Of a DNA stretch of 64,000 nt, positions 10,346 through 23,520 are shown piece after piece (positions within the stretch are counted from its first letter, which is position 1; the number at the start of each line of letters is the position of its first letter). This stretch comes from Climacteris rufus (Eukaryota; Chordata; Aves; Passeriformes; Climacteridae). The notes beneath the pieces are model-generated. The model worked only from the letters and a program-made list of their open reading frames with translations. It was not told the origin of the DNA and searched no databases. The stretch covers positions 416,219 through 480,218 of the forward strand of contig VZRZ01007764.1 in the NCBI GenBank assembly GCA_013398175.1, read 5' to 3'. The position numbers and the translations under genes were made by a program.

Positions 10346-13300
10346 GCTGGAGTAATGATGTCACAGATGGCTAAATACCCTGTAGTCTGAAGGGAAAAAT
10401 GAATTAAATATAAGTTCAAGTTACACAATGTGGTGTGAAAATGTGGGAGCCAGGCTTTTTGCAGAGGAAACCACTGTTCACAGTTGATTGAAGCTGACTC
10501 TAAAGACCTCTTTTATGGCACCCTCTGGAAAGAGCTATGAATAAGTGACCCTTTCTCATCTTATTCCCAAGGTTCACCTTGAAATAGGTCTCTTCTACAT
10601 GGTGCAAGTCTCCTGCCTTTTTAAGAACACCTCAAGGCCGCCTTGCTGCTGTTTGTTTTCCTTTGCTGTAGGTTGGGCCCAAAAGATGAAAACTTGTAGC
10701 ATGAATTACTCAATACCCACCATTTTTAAACTTTAACCTACCCCAGCCAGGAATTTTGCAGGTATTTTGAGGACCTAGAATAAATGAATCCACATTTTAT
10801 AAGCTAGTTTTTTCTTGGATTTCCTGTGCATAACTTCTGGCAACATGTCACAAGAAAGAACAGGCAAGGAATTTGGTGTTTTCACAGACTTTTTTTTTTG
10901 GTAAGTAATTTGGTCTAAGGAAAATTTTGAATGAAGAACATTGCAACCAGGAGATAAATGGCAATCAATACTTGTTTCAACATAATATATGCCTGAAAAT
11001 GTACTTACCTATGAATGGGCACAATAATGGTCAAAATTCTGACATAAAGATTTTGAAAGTTTCTGATAGTGAATTTCTTGTGTTATTTGACCTCGTTTAT
11101 TATTGGGTATGTAATTTCCACTGCACATTTATCTCACATGCTTGTTATTCTAACCCAGTTAAGTAACAGAAATTCATACCCATTTTATTTGTGATATTAC
11201 ACATTTAGAGAGAGTTGAGAAAAGCCATAGAAAGGAGATGTACTCATTATCTTGATCAGAAAACAGGGCAAAGTGACCAGTCAATTATGTGTGTACCTTA
11301 CAGATCTCATTAATGGGTGCAATTTAGTTAGTCCTGAGGTAAAGATTTTTCAGGTCTTTTTGGCTGCCTGGGAAGACAGGGCAAATCTAACTTTAAAAAG
11401 TTACCACCTTTGCTAAAGTGTTTTTAAAGCTTTAAGAGCTGAGAAGTTCGAATGAGGGGTGGGATTTTTACGTTGCTTTTGTATCATTTTTCTCCTCCTT
11501 CAAATCAAGTCTGTCTGGGGCTGGAGAGAAAGAGCCAGAAGCTATCCTCAGAAGGAATAGAAGGTTTCCAAACAAGGAAACTAAGCTAGCAGAGAACATC
11601 ACACTCCTTCTAAAAGCTTTCTGTGGCTCTGTTAGCAGGGGAAAAGGAGCAGTAGTGGTGTTGGTGACCTGTTCAGATGAAACTTCAAGGTTCTCTGCTG
11701 TGCCCACATATGTCTGGCTGTGCTGTGGATCATAACCTCCTTGGAACAGGCACTATCCAGTATTGCATTCCTGCCAAAGGAGTTCCTGATCTCTGCTGAG
11801 TTCACTAATTGACATGTATGTGTGCAGATGCTTTGCTAAGGATTATAGGTGGTATTGGAATCTGGTGCGTGGGGATGGCTGAAGCACTGGGTAGTCCTGA
11901 CTCTTCTTTCACACTGATTACTGTGAGATATGGAATTTCCTGTTTTCTTTTAACTTTGGGATGGGTTCTGGTTCCTTTCATTTTCCTCCTGACCTGAATA
12001 GTACCTTGTTCCACAAGTAGTCCCATTGGTTCAAAGGGATCATTCGTGGGTGGGAAGGTACCATTCAACACAGCTAAAAACTTTGGAATCTGGTCCTTAA
12101 ATCAAATAGGTTAGTTGAACTTTATGTGAGTGTTTGTGTGCATGTCTGTTTTTCAGCTGTTGTTTTAACAAGGGGCTGTAGTTTGCCCTTTTAGGCTTCA
12201 CTGAAACCTTTAATTTCCAGTACTATTCTTAGGTCACAAGATTTCATATTGTTCTTCATTGTTGTTTGTTTCATGCACTGAATTAGAAATTAATTCTCTC
12301 TCAGTTTCTCTTGCATGTGCTTCTAAAATTATATTCTCCATTTAATGTACTCCATGGTATGTGTGTCTCATCAAATGTGACAGATTGGGGTGATTCTGTC
12401 AATAATTCATATTTGATTTAGAATAGAACAAAGTTAAGAGGGAATTGCAAAGTGATATAATCCCTGTCCCTTTTAAACAGATTAAACTGGACTAAAATTG
12501 ATGTCTTCTACCAGGACACTTAACGTTCAAAAGCCAAACCTACCAGCACAGGGAGTGGTAGTTGCTTGTTTGGAAGTAATGTGGGAAGTCAGGTAGAGGA
12601 TAGCAATTGACATCTTCAAAAGAAGTCCTATGGGCCTCACTTTTCAGAGGTGAGGAGGCAACCACAGATCTCATCATATTCCACTGAAGTCCCAGGTGCT
12701 CAATACCTCTGAATTTCGAGCAGTTAAGTAGGGCATGCAAACTGGGATGCTGTGAGCTGACAACAGTTGAGGCTGATCCACCTGAAAGTACTGCAAAAGC
12801 AGTTACTCTGTAACTAAAGGCTGAAAGGAAAACAGTGACATCAGCTTTATGTGCGCCAAAGACTTGGCAAGCATCTTTGGCTTTTTTGATTGAGTCCAAG
12901 GTGCTTTGATCAGTGTACAGAAACAGCAGTCAAGGAGGATTTTCTTTAAAGCAACTCTAAATGGCTGGAAGATGTGAGGACAAGTGTCTTTTTCTGCTCT
13001 ATCTGGGAGACAAGGTCTCCCTGCTCTGTGCCAAGAGTTTTCTCCATGATTCCTCATGGAAAGCAGGGTCTCCTGCTTGGCTGTGCAGGCTCTCAGTGAA
13101 GCAGCTGTTCTTCAGGGAGGGGACAGCTGAAATTTCACATGGGTGTTGTATGTGCAGATTGACCTCCAGTGCTTCTCCAAGCATCTTTTTCCTGCTACAA
13201 ATGCTCTTTCTTCCAAGGGCATTTGCTAGAGCTGTCCTCTTATTGGTTTAGTCCATGACTGAGATATGGAAGGGAACCCTTGGGTGTTCCTGAGGGTCAG

Positions 13301-16300
13301 AAATATTTTGCAATCCCCTGGAGACCTGCAAAAATATAATTTTACTGCAATAGAGGCAGTAGCAAAAGTCCCTTCCAAATCCCATGTGGGCAATGTCTGC
13401 CTATGAGGAGCTGTCTGATACTGCAAGTTTGCTCCAGGTCTCCTGTGGGATCCTTCTGCTGTGTCTACAATGTTCTGCATCAGATGATGCCCATCTTTTG
13501 CAGCTGGGTAATACACCCTGGAAATGTTCTGTAATTTCCTGTGGAATTGTCTGTTGAGGAAGTCACATTATCACAAAAAGCACCTTGAGATTTTTTAAAA
13601 ACTGTAAAGTTCTGGGCTCACGGACTTTTCCCAGCTCCCCGTTTTCCTCAGCCAGGCTTAGAACAGTTGTCCCTCCTCTCCAACTGAGGCACCCTCCCCT
13701 GCTTTGCTGAGGCCTCTCAGGGGCTGATTTATGTGTTGACAAAAGCAACCACGTGTAAGGAAGCAGTCTGTCTCCCCAGCCTTTCTGTAGGCTGAAGATT
13801 CCTGCTGCACAGATGCTGCTCAAGAAGACATTGTGTAATTCTACTGCAAGAGCCTCAGAGGGCTTGGAAAACAAAAATCTCTCTGGGACAATCGGGTGTG
13901 GCCCTGTGTGGCCACAGAGATGAAACTCTGAGCTTTCATGTCTTTGAGCCGTGTTGATGAGATAGGGCAGTTCAGGGAAATGCACCATGTGAAGAATAAA
14001 GTGACTGCCTCCTCCTTCAATTAGAATAGGTCTGTCCCAAAACGAAGCACTCCTCACCTGCTGAAGATAAATTTACCCTGCTGGTCATGCAATATTCCCT
14101 TGCTGAATGTGCTGCAAAGGTGATGAAGCCACATGCTGCAGTGAAGCTGGTGTTGATTGAAGGTTTTTCTCCCTAAGGGTGCTGGATGCACAAAGGGAGG
14201 GTGGCAAAAAGCAGTGGTGGTAACCAGTGCTCAGGGTGGGAGCTCAGGTGCACACACAGGGTGTCCAAGGCTGCCAGACTCTCTGCTCATGTGGGAAAAT
14301 CAGAAAGAGTCACCCACCCCCTCAAATGAATGCATCTCAAAGACCCCAGTCTGTTTCAGAAGACACACACCAGACTCAGAACTGCTCAGTCTGTGTTACC
14401 CTCATGGTGATTTATTTCACAACTGACAGTTCCATGGGCCTGATTTTTCTTTGTTTTGCAGTTTTAGGTTGGTAGTTATTTGTACAAACTTTATAGGATC
14501 ATCCTTATAAAAAAAAAACTCTGTTTATTTGTTCTGGTTTCAATGAGGGCAAACTGTATCTGCAGTAGAGCAAGTATTGGGGTTTTGGTTTCTGTTTAGA
14601 AACTGAGTCTAATGGAAGTAAGTACCAGCTGTTGTTCACAATGCTTTCACTCAGGACAAATAATTGGAGTGAAATTGTGGGGAGAAGAGGATTATGCTTT
14701 GACTGTAGTGAGGAAAACAAACACTTCATTTTGAGTGTCCTGGAATGGGGGGGGGAGGGGGCGTGGGGGGGGGAAGGAAAATTCTGGGTAAGGATTCTAG
14801 TCACCAGGTAACAGAAATGCCTGAGAACAGGCATTTACAGGCTTTTATGAAAGCATTTTCTTTGTGTTCCAGCATAGAAGAATAACGATTTGAAACACAG
14901 GAAGTTGCCACGGAACAGAAACATCACCCACTGATGAGCTTTATTGTCTCATAATGTGTCAGCCTACAAAAAGTCACAGCAAATGGTCAAGATACTTTCT
15001 GTGGTCATGGGCCAAGACCATGGCACTGTCTTGTGACTTACTCAAAAGGTGCAATAATAAGCATCTCTTCTGCCTGTCATTTTCTATTTCGCAGTGTTTA
15101 CCCCAAAAAGAGGATAACTTTTCAGAAAAGAGTGAAAAGTTGCAAACAAGAACAAAAAATATTTTCCCAGGGTAGAATATTCTGTTATATAACACACCAG
15201 AAGGATTACTGTGTGCTGGAAGGGAAAAACATACTTGAAGAGCAAGATGAAAACAAAACTCAAAAGAAGTGAGTTTTGAATGTATCCTTAATGCAAACTG
15301 AGAAAACTGAAGTTAGAGAACATAAATGACACACCAGTCATGGCAGTCTTCTTACAGACTGCAGTTTTAAATGTCATGTGCTGTAGGTCCTTTCTGCTCC
15401 CCCAGTCCACATGAGAAGCTCATTCCTCTCCACCCCCTGACCATGAATATTAGACTGCAGCCTGTAGTCAAAACACATTGTTCTGGTTTCCATTTTCACA
15501 GTTTTACTTATTCTGTGGTTTCAGACCAGCTAAACAGACTCTTTTTCTTCGCAATCTGGAAATCCAGAAATCTCAGCCTAATCTTTCTGCTTCTGATGCC
15601 TTCCAAGTTTTGATGAGTTTGTTTTATCTTTTGCTGTTATTAAAGAGCAGGTCAATGCTGCTCCACTTATTCTGTAGAGTTTTACCACTCTGTGGATGTC
15701 AGGTATATTCTTTTTATCTTCTCTTTTGAATCCCCTGTTAATCATATCATGATGCACCTTTTTCAAATCTATAGTTTTATTGAATGGTGTTTTTAATCTT
15801 TGCGAACTCCTAACTAGTCATGTCCATAAAAAAATGAAAAAAACCCCCGGTATTCACATCACCTGATGTGGTTGGTTTTTTGGGCTCTGCAAAGATTAAA
15901 AACACAGTAAGACTTGAGAGTATCCTAGAGGGAATATAGAGCTTGCTATTAATATGTTCTTCTTTTGAACAGAACTGATCTGAGAGTTTGGAAATAGAGG
16001 AAAAATTCATGGTTTAAAGCAATAGACAAGGTTGAGATTTTAGATAAGCATATTATGGTAAGAAGAAACTGGGAAAATTAAGAGGGAAAATGCTGAAGCT
16101 GCTTGTAGGTTCATCCTCATTTCCATGTGCTCTGATGGGCCACTCCCTGTCACAGGATGGCAGTAAAATGATTGGGTTGGTGTCAGTGGTGGGATGATTC
16201 CTCCTGTGGTCATGGAGAGTGCTCTGTAGATGACTGAGGGGGTTCTAAAAGGTTATTCATGTCCAGAACAGTTCCTTGTGTCACTCTTTTGACTCTGCCC

Positions 16301-16919
16301 TGCTGTTGCCAGTGCTGATGCTGGCTGAGTGCTGCTCTCTGGGACTGCTGCTGGTGAGGAAGGACTGCAGCCCTCACCCTCTTTGACACTTGGCCAAAAT
16401 TTCTGACATTCAGACCGGTAATAACCTTCTTTTTTTTTCTCATCCCTCCTTTGCCTGATCTTCTGGGTGTTTCCCAGAAAATGTGGCCAGCAGCCCAGTA
16501 TCCTGTTGGGATAGGACGTGCACCAGCCCAGTCCTTCTGCAGGAGACAATGCAGTGTTCCAGAGGCTCCACAGAAAAGAGGCAGAGTGGGGAGGAAGAGT
16601 GGAGAAGACACTAGGCAGGAATGGGACCTGGTGGCAAGCACAGGGGAAAGGAGGAAGGGAGCAGGACAGCAAGGGAAAAAGCGCTTCAGAGAAAGAAAGG
16701 GAGGGATGGAAACACAGCCAGGACAAAGACCATTCCTGTTGGGAATCCTGGGGTCTCTCTTCAGGTCTGGGCACAGATTTGTCATGCAGCCTTTGGAAAG
16801 TCATGTCACGTTCCTGCCTGCAATGTGTCCTCAGGAGCCTGGAATGTGAGCTTAGCTGCTTATTATTGGACTCCTTATTTACAAAGCTAGGAGGGCCTGT
16901 TTTGATCTTTTATTCCAAC
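10346..16919. other. Non-coding DNA, no gene recognised
   Basis: Several open frames of 90-190 codons occur, the longest being 191 codons at 16210-16785 minus and 164 codons at 13563-14057 minus. They have opposite-strand or shifted competitors and no recognisable domain, so I do not call them. A G-rich tract lies at 14747-14773, and 16560-16720 is purine-rich on the plus strand. Confidence 0.65.
14747..14773 (+). repeat. G-run tract with G-quadruplex potential
   Basis: The plus strand has G9, one A, G5, three bases, then G9. A nine-base run can supply two G-triplets, so the four-tract requirement for a G-quadruplex is met within 27 bp. The setting is otherwise AT-rich. Confidence 0.9.
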
Positions 16920-17260
16920 TCTTTTTGCAGTGTATGCGGTTGAACTCGCTAAAATTAATTCCTGCTTAACCTGCAGCCTATCTTCTAAGGAAAAAAACCC
17001 CAGTATTTATGGGAGAAATTCGGTGCAAATCTTTAAATCTCAGTTTGGTGTGTTTGCCTAGCAGTTAATCATCCTGGTTTTTTTTTTCCCCCGCTCTAAA
17101 TTGTTTTACCTTCAACTTCAGTAGATGTTAAACCTCAATGTCTCTTTGTCTCCAGACCGAAACCTCCCTCGATGACCAAATTTTCATCCCTAATAGTTGG
17201 TTGTAATCTCTAATTAATTCATCCTCTTAATGTGCTTTTTCCACAGAGGAAGGCTTGATT
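16920..17260 (+). promoter_or_regulatory. Upstream flank of the CpG island, possible proximal promoter
   Basis: Unique AT-rich sequence with TAAT cores (AAAATTAATTCC near 16950, CTAATTAATTC near 17211) leads directly into the CpG island. It also carries scattered CpGs, as in CCGAAAC and CTCGATG near 17157-17173, that are rare elsewhere in the window. A splice-acceptor-like CTTTTTCCACAG ends near 17246. A proximal promoter or enhancer role is inferred from position and composition. Confidence 0.35.
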
Positions 17261-17490
17261 TATTTAAGCCACCAGGCGCGTTTCCTGATGCTTTAATTGT
17301 TCTCGCAGCTCTTCTCCTGCTTCACCTCCAGTCTGCCACCAGCTCCCTGGATCGCGGGGAGCCGGAGGAGGAGCCGCTTCCATCGGGAGACGCCTGCGGA
17401 GCGGCGAGCGGAGCGGGGAGCCCGGAGCAGCGCACCTCACAAAGAGCACAAAGCGCTGCTTGTGGGCAGACGGCAGGAAATCCTTTGTGA
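17230..17490 (+). other. Unassigned 86-codon frame across the CpG island
   Basis: An open frame starts at ATG 17230 and ends at TGA 17488. Residues around 22-40 (DALIVLAALLLLHLQSATSS) form a hydrophobic stretch followed by small residues, like a signal peptide. After it comes an acidic, low-complexity tail (DRGEPEEEPLPSGDACGAAS). I do not recognise a family. Against it: the ATG lies upstream of the start site predicted from the TATA-like box, GC-rich DNA yields long frames by chance, and competing frames of 119 codons (17322-17681 minus) and 77 codons (17297-17530 plus) overlap it. It could be an exon of a secreted peptide or just a chance frame in a 5' leader. Confidence 0.15.
17261..17267 (+). 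promoter_or_regulatory. TATA-like box upstream of CpG island
   Basis: TATTTAA lies about 10 bp before the island. If it is a functional TATA element, plus-strand transcription would begin near 17290-17300. It deviates from the canonical TATAAA at one base, so this is a candidate only. Confidence 0.3.
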
Positions 17491-17660
17491 CCGGCTCCCG
17501 TCCTCCTCCTCCTGCGCCAGGCAGGCGTGACCGCGGCTGCGGGCAGCGGGGATCGCCTCTCCTCCTCCCCAGCCTCGGGAGTGCGGGTCGGGCGGGCTGC
17601 GAGCATCCTCGGGATGCTCCTTTGTCCCGCCTGGTTCCAGGAAGCGCTGTGCCATCCTGA
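17270..17660. promoter_or_regulatory. CpG island, candidate promoter or first exon
   Basis: By my hand count roughly three dozen CpG dinucleotides fall in about 390 bp, in sequence that is visibly GC-rich (for example GCGGAGCGGCGAGCGGAGCG near 17395), whereas CpG is rare in the rest of the 64 kb. In vertebrates, unmethylated islands of this kind usually mark promoters. The flanks on both sides also keep some CpGs out to about 17.9 kb (TTTCGCGTTT near 17841). No canonical splice donor stands out, so I cannot define a first exon or its strand, though the TATA-like box suggests plus. Confidence 0.8.
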
Positions 17661-20600
17661 GGATGGAAGCTCTCTCCTCACATCATAGCTGACTGCCTTT
17701 GTTTGGTCCTGTGTGTTTAAGCATCACTCGGCAGCTGTTTCCCACACACTTTTTTTTTTTCTTAAATATCTGTCATTTCCCCACATCTGCTGATGTTGGA
17801 GAAAATTACGAAAAGATTTGTTAGATTCCCTCTCTTTTGTTTCGCGTTTGGGTCTTTTATTTTTTTTCCCCCCCAAATATATTTCTGAAGTCTGAAATGG
17901 CACACGCAAAAAAAATTAAAATAAAGGATTAGTAGATATTAAATAGCACAAATTACAAGAAGTCTGAAACAAAACCCTGGAATCGGAACAATACCAGACT
18001 CCATGAGAGCTGAGGCTGGACCTGTGTCCAAATCCACATGCTGTGGTTTACTCTCAATTATATGATGGTCCAAGCCAGAATTCTCATTCAGGGCAGAATG
18101 GAACATGAGCTGAATTTGGATCTGGCTCTGAATTTTGCAGTGCAGACCCACTGATGACTGTCAGTGACAAAATGCGCTTGTAAAGGAACAAATTAAGTGG
18201 GTGAAACAGATTACCAATGAAAAACCAATACAAAGCTGCAGAAGAAAAATACAGTTCCAGCTTAATTGTCAGGGCTGATCTGCAATTGTTGACTGGCAGG
18301 AGTGATTTTACTCATGTGCCTCAGATATTTCAAACATCCTGGACCCTACTCTGCTCTTGCAGTTTTTACATCTTCTGTGGCTATTTCTAATTTAGACAAC
18401 TTTATGTGGCAGGAGAATAGGTCTTCTGACATTACCAGTGTCTGATCCATGTCTAATAAAAAAGATTTAGTAAAATAAAAAGTGGTTTACATACTTGTTT
18501 TGACAGAGGCATACATAAAAATATACCTCATAGTCCAAGTAAATATGAAAAGGCTGCCAAATCTGCCTATATAAATCTCAATATTTTCAACATTTAATTG
18601 CAAAAGAGAAGTGTTCACACTCCTTATTAGGAAGGGAGAGAAAGGTTAGATTATTTTAGCTTTTTCAGAACAACCAATGATATAGGACTATCTGTTCCAA
18701 AACAAAAATATTAACATCTGTGATACATTTAGAAGAAATGTAATTGATTTTTAGTTTAATTGGTGTTCCAGATCAGAACAATAAGTTGTTTTTTTGGTTT
18801 TTTCTTACCTCTACTATATATAAAAATTTTGGTCTTACCGACTCTTGTTTAAAAGGAAAAAGCCCGATATGTTAAATAACAATGCCCATTATTCTGTTAA
18901 TGGCAACTAGCATCGTTTGTAAAAAAGTAGGCATTGACTTAAATTAGAAATAAATAAAAAAATATTCATTGCAAATAACAGGTTTTCTATTCACAACTGA
19001 CTTGTGAGCTGATCAATGTTTCTGAGAACATATTTCACCCTCAAGTTTGCCAGTAAGCTTGTGAGAAAAAAAATTCTAAGACTCTTCTGTCTGTATTTCT
19101 GTTGTAAGTCCTTACACACTTTGTGTGTTCAGGAGGTTCTGTTTTTTTGTTCCACAATTTGGATCTGGATCTCCCATGCCATAAGAAACATAAGTTGTGT
19201 CGTAAAGTTCATTCAGTCAGTGACTTCAGCAATGGGATGTGACTTCCAGAGCCTCTGTGCTGTGAAGTTCTGACAATTTTGCCAGTTAAAACCCTTTGTA
19301 TGTGCCTTTTCACAGCATTTCATAACACACTTGCAGTGGCAGATGCTCTGATTTAATGATTAACTCATATTCCAGATACTTCTATTTTCTTGCTTGATAA
19401 TTTTAAAAGACTGGTTATCTAAGGAATCTCAATATTTTTTTATAAATTAAATCAATGTAATATCTAGTATTTTTCTAGCAATTTGCTTTTGAAAGTGTTT
19501 AGAAAACCACCTACACCTCTGATGGATTTTCAGACTTCACATCCATCTGCTAAGGTAGAAATAACATTTGAAGTAACAAAAAGTGTTTTCTAAACTTGAA
19601 GTTGCAGGCTATTCATGATCAGATTTTGAATAAGAAACAAGCTACAGCTTTCCCCATGCTAATTCATGATACTACTTTCTTTTTGGACATCCTTGCTAGC
19701 TTCCTCATTGCTATTAGAAAAAAGGAAATAAATTAATTGCCCTCTAAAACAGGTACAAACCCTGGAGTGACCAAAGTTCCAATCAGAAAAGTCTTTTATC
19801 CTGCCTGATTATTTAACTCATAATTTTTAGGGACCATTGTCAGCATTTCTATCTCTTGTTTTCAGATTCACTAAGTTATCACTGTGGAAAGCAAAAGTCA
19901 GTAGTATGAGGTTGAACAAAGTCCTGCAGATATTTCAGCTGTTTATGCTTTTTTTTTTTTTTCCCCCTGGTGAAAGCCCTTGACTTTAATGTTTCAGTCT
20001 GTAATCAGAAAGATGACAACTAATGACTGACTGATAAAACTAGGTTAGTGCCTGCTTCAAATGCCCATAAAATTAAGAGGGAACATGGTGTGTCAATTTT
20101 TGCATGAGACAGATTTTTGTATTAAGAGAAAACTTAGCTGCATTCAGGTATTTGTATGGATAACAGTTCAGTACAACTCATGAAATGGTATAAAGAACTC
20201 AGTCATGGCAGGGGGTGTGCTGGATGGTTTCTGTCCATCCCATTGGGGACTGTATGAGCTGGAGCAACAATCAGAATTTCTCTGTGCCTTTGGTGTGCAG
20301 GGTGTTGGAAACTCTTTGCACAGAAGCTGGGCCCTGCAGGGTACCTGACACCTCCTACTCCTCAGTCCACGTATACTTTGTGCATCCTCTGCTGTTCATT
20401 AGACAATACTGCAAACAAAACACCCAATCAAATAAACGTTTTTTAAAAACCTAAAATAACTACAGAAACGAGCGAGTATTTGCACGTGGAGCAGTGGAGT
20501 ATTTGACCAGCCAAAGCTGCCTGTTGCTGTCAGGGCCGCACAGGCATTTCTGTGGGAGAGTGGTCTCTCCCACCTTTGCAGCTGCACATGTGATGTCCTG

Positions 20601-21645
20601 ATAATTAGCTGAGCATCCCAGTGTTGTGGGAAGGGGCAGATTCATTGCAGGAGGATTTAACACAGGTGTGCTGGAGTCAGTGGAGGTGCACCAAATTACA
20701 GCAGCCAGAGGTCTGAAGGTACAGTCCTTGCACAGGGCAATTTTTCTGACTGTAGGTACTTTAATCCTGCATAGTCAATGTGACCAAAATTTCAGCTTTT
20801 GGTTCAACCTAGGTAGGGAGTTCTAGTGATGCTTTTAGCATTACTTATGCTTGCAGACTTTGTTCAGATAGGGTGCCCTTCAATGAATTAAAGCTGTGTT
20901 GAGGTATCTGCATTCTTCATGTGTCTAAGGAAACCATCTTTCTGCATTGTAACACCGCAATTGTTTGCCAGTCAGAAAATGATTCTTAGCACAAGCATCA
21001 CGTTTTTATTCCTTGTTTAAATAACAAAGCAAATAATCGTATCTTCTTATGATGAAAGCATCTTAGCTCACTTAATTCTAGATATCTAAATCTGAGCTAA
21101 TCATCTAGGTTGCTTTTTATAGGCAATGGAAAGGAATAAATCTTTCTAGGGCACAAGCCAGTGACCTACTTGAGATGTCTATCTAAGGATGAGATGTTCT
21201 GTGGGTTAAAACTGCCTGTTAAGGGAGGCCACATTATTGCCTCTGGTAGTGATGTCTACAGCTTTATTTTTCAAACATTGAGATTATTTTCCTTCTTCTC
21301 AGAATGTCTAAGGGATAGGCTCACACTTGCCTCCTCCTTCTCAGCCTTTCTGACTGTGTAGATCTACAGCTGCTAGAGCTTGATGCAGTTGTGAATCTGT
21401 AGCAGACACATAAATCCACAGTGGTATGAGCAGCACAGGCACAGAGCCATTCCACGAGCCTGGAGACGGCTTTGGGCACTGCTGACACAGTCATTCCTTT
21501 GCTTTCCTTTCCATTGTCTTTGGCACTGGCTGTCCACTCTCAACTTCTGACCCAGCAGGTTAGGTTTACATCTCAAAATGCCTCTGTGTGGCTGCACTTG
21601 CTTAAGGCTGGAACATCTTAACATGAAAAAGCTTTATTTTTTTTA

Positions 21646-21664
21646 TTTGTTGTTGTTGTTGTTT
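21646..21664. repeat. (TTG)n microsatellite
   Basis: About six tandem TTG units follow a T-rich run. Simple repeat. Confidence 0.9.
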
Positions 21665-23500
21665 TGGGGATTCCAAAGTCTGAAATCTGCCTTTGTGGTG
21701 CAGAAGGCTGATAACAGCAGCCACTACTTTCTGTTGTTACACTTCAGGGACATCCAGATGGCATGTTAACTTCTGCAGCTTCTGAAGGATCTGAGAGAAA
21801 GCTTCTGTGCCTGTCCAAATTTAAAAAAAAATAAATGTAATAACTGTGGAAGTTTTAAAGTCCTCCACTCTTCTGACACAGTACTAAAAGGGTGGCACTT
21901 CAAAAGTCATGCAGACCTGTGTGTGCAACAAGCCCAAGGGAGTGTGCCATGCCATATTATTAAAGTTAGTGAATATTATGAGTCTAGTTCAAGAGATCCA
22001 TCCTTCTGACAAATCAGCAATATGTGAGCCTGCTGGAGCCTGCTGGGCTGATTAGTATCCTTTCTTTCAAGCACAGAACGCAGGAGATTATTTTAAACAT
22101 TTTACTTCTTCATCAAGGTCTTTGGTGAGCTTAAGGCGAGCAGCTCACTCAGGATGTACAAAGAACACTGTAATACAGTTTAGTTTTGCAATAGCCTGTT
22201 TGTTCTATTCTTTGAGAAAGTAAAAATGTAATTTCTTCCTGTAGCTGTGCAAAACTGTTGTCTTTTATCAGACTCTGTCACCTGGAAACTGAAGCTTGTG
22301 TCTTCTCTGTTGACCATTTGAGTACCTTTAACTTTCAGGAACTTGATGCTGCTTCAGTTTTGTGAAATGCTGCACCTTCATTTCATGCTAATGATCATCA
22401 GGTTTTGCAAAGCCTGCAAATGCCTTGTAAACCACCTTCCTCTTGTGGACCAACCCAGTTACACCAGTAAAGCAGACAAGTGGCCTGGAGATGGCTTCAG
22501 CCAGCACCACATGCAGTGATATTCCTACAGTTATAGTTGCCTTACTTCTTTTTCATGTTGATCACTGTTGCTGGCACCCAGAAAACAGAGCTTAGTGCCT
22601 TAGTTCTCTGGGCTGAGTCAGAAATAATGTATTTCCAAGTTGCTGCCCACCTCTTTTGAATCTAACATCCTCACCAGCCCCTTTTTTCCAAGCTGCTGTC
22701 TGACAGCATTTTCCAAGTTGCTGTTTGTATATCAGTTTATGAAATGTGTGTGCAGTAAGATCACTCTTCTCACACTGAGGCTGCCACTCCTGCAATCATC
22801 TTATGCTGTTTCCAGTGCTTTGTTTTCCACAGGTCATCAGTAACATTTGCCAGGATGTTTGGTGGGTCTGACTAACACAGGTCTGCCTTATCAGTGAGCA
22901 CTGGATTTCTCCAGTTGTTCTCAGTCTTTTTGAGCAAGGCTTCAGCATCTGTGTCTATCTTCAAACCTTAGATGTTGCAGTGTGAAAACACCTGAACAGG
23001 AATGATTCAGTTATCATATCTCAGGCAGGAGCTCTGGAGCTCATCAGTATAAAAGTAGCAAGTGGCAGCCCAAGGTTTAAGGCTGTGAGTGGCTTTACCT
23101 GGTGATCTTCTAGGGTTTTCCCAAAGATTTCATAACTCAGAACATCATCTTTCTGAGGTCAGTGTTGGCATTGTATTTTACAGATTTCACCAGCATCCTG
23201 TAAATGAGAAGAGAAATAGCAAATATTCAAACAGAACTGGTGAGCATCATCTGATTTTCATTTCAGTGACCATCATGGATAAATGATTTGTCTTGCAAGG
23301 TTATCACATGTAAAACATCTATGAAAATGCATTAAAAAAATCCAATTCAAATTTTTCACTTCAGATTAATGCTTTAGTTACTCTTTTCCTATGGCTATAG
23401 CTCTGGTTCAAAGAAAGACATGAGGTCTGTGTGGGGCACTCGGTGGTGACACTGCTGCACTTTGCCTACAGCAGATTCAGGTGTGAGTCTGTTACCTGAA

Positions 23501-23520
23501 TTGTAATTGTAATTGTAATT
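23501..23520. repeat. (TTGTAA)n short tandem repeat
   Basis: A hexamer TTGTAA repeated about 3.3 times. Minus-strand translation gives an alternating NY run, which is a repeat artefact, not a protein. Confidence 0.9.

Noticed and set aside
13563..14057. 164-codon minus-strand frame
   Set aside because: No known motif, no promoter or splice context and ordinary composition. A chance frame of this size is expected in 64 kb.
15280..15360. Possible minus-strand MIR (AAACTGAGAAAACTGAAGTT)
   Set aside because: Only loosely similar and A-rich, and not distinguishable from chance.
16210..16804. Longest open frames of the window (191 and 183 codons, minus strand) as a coding gene
   Set aside because: Two long frames overlap each other on the same strand and plus-strand frames of 132 and 141 codons cover the same bases. 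The region is merely stop-poor from its purine/pyrimidine bias, and no domain is recognisable.
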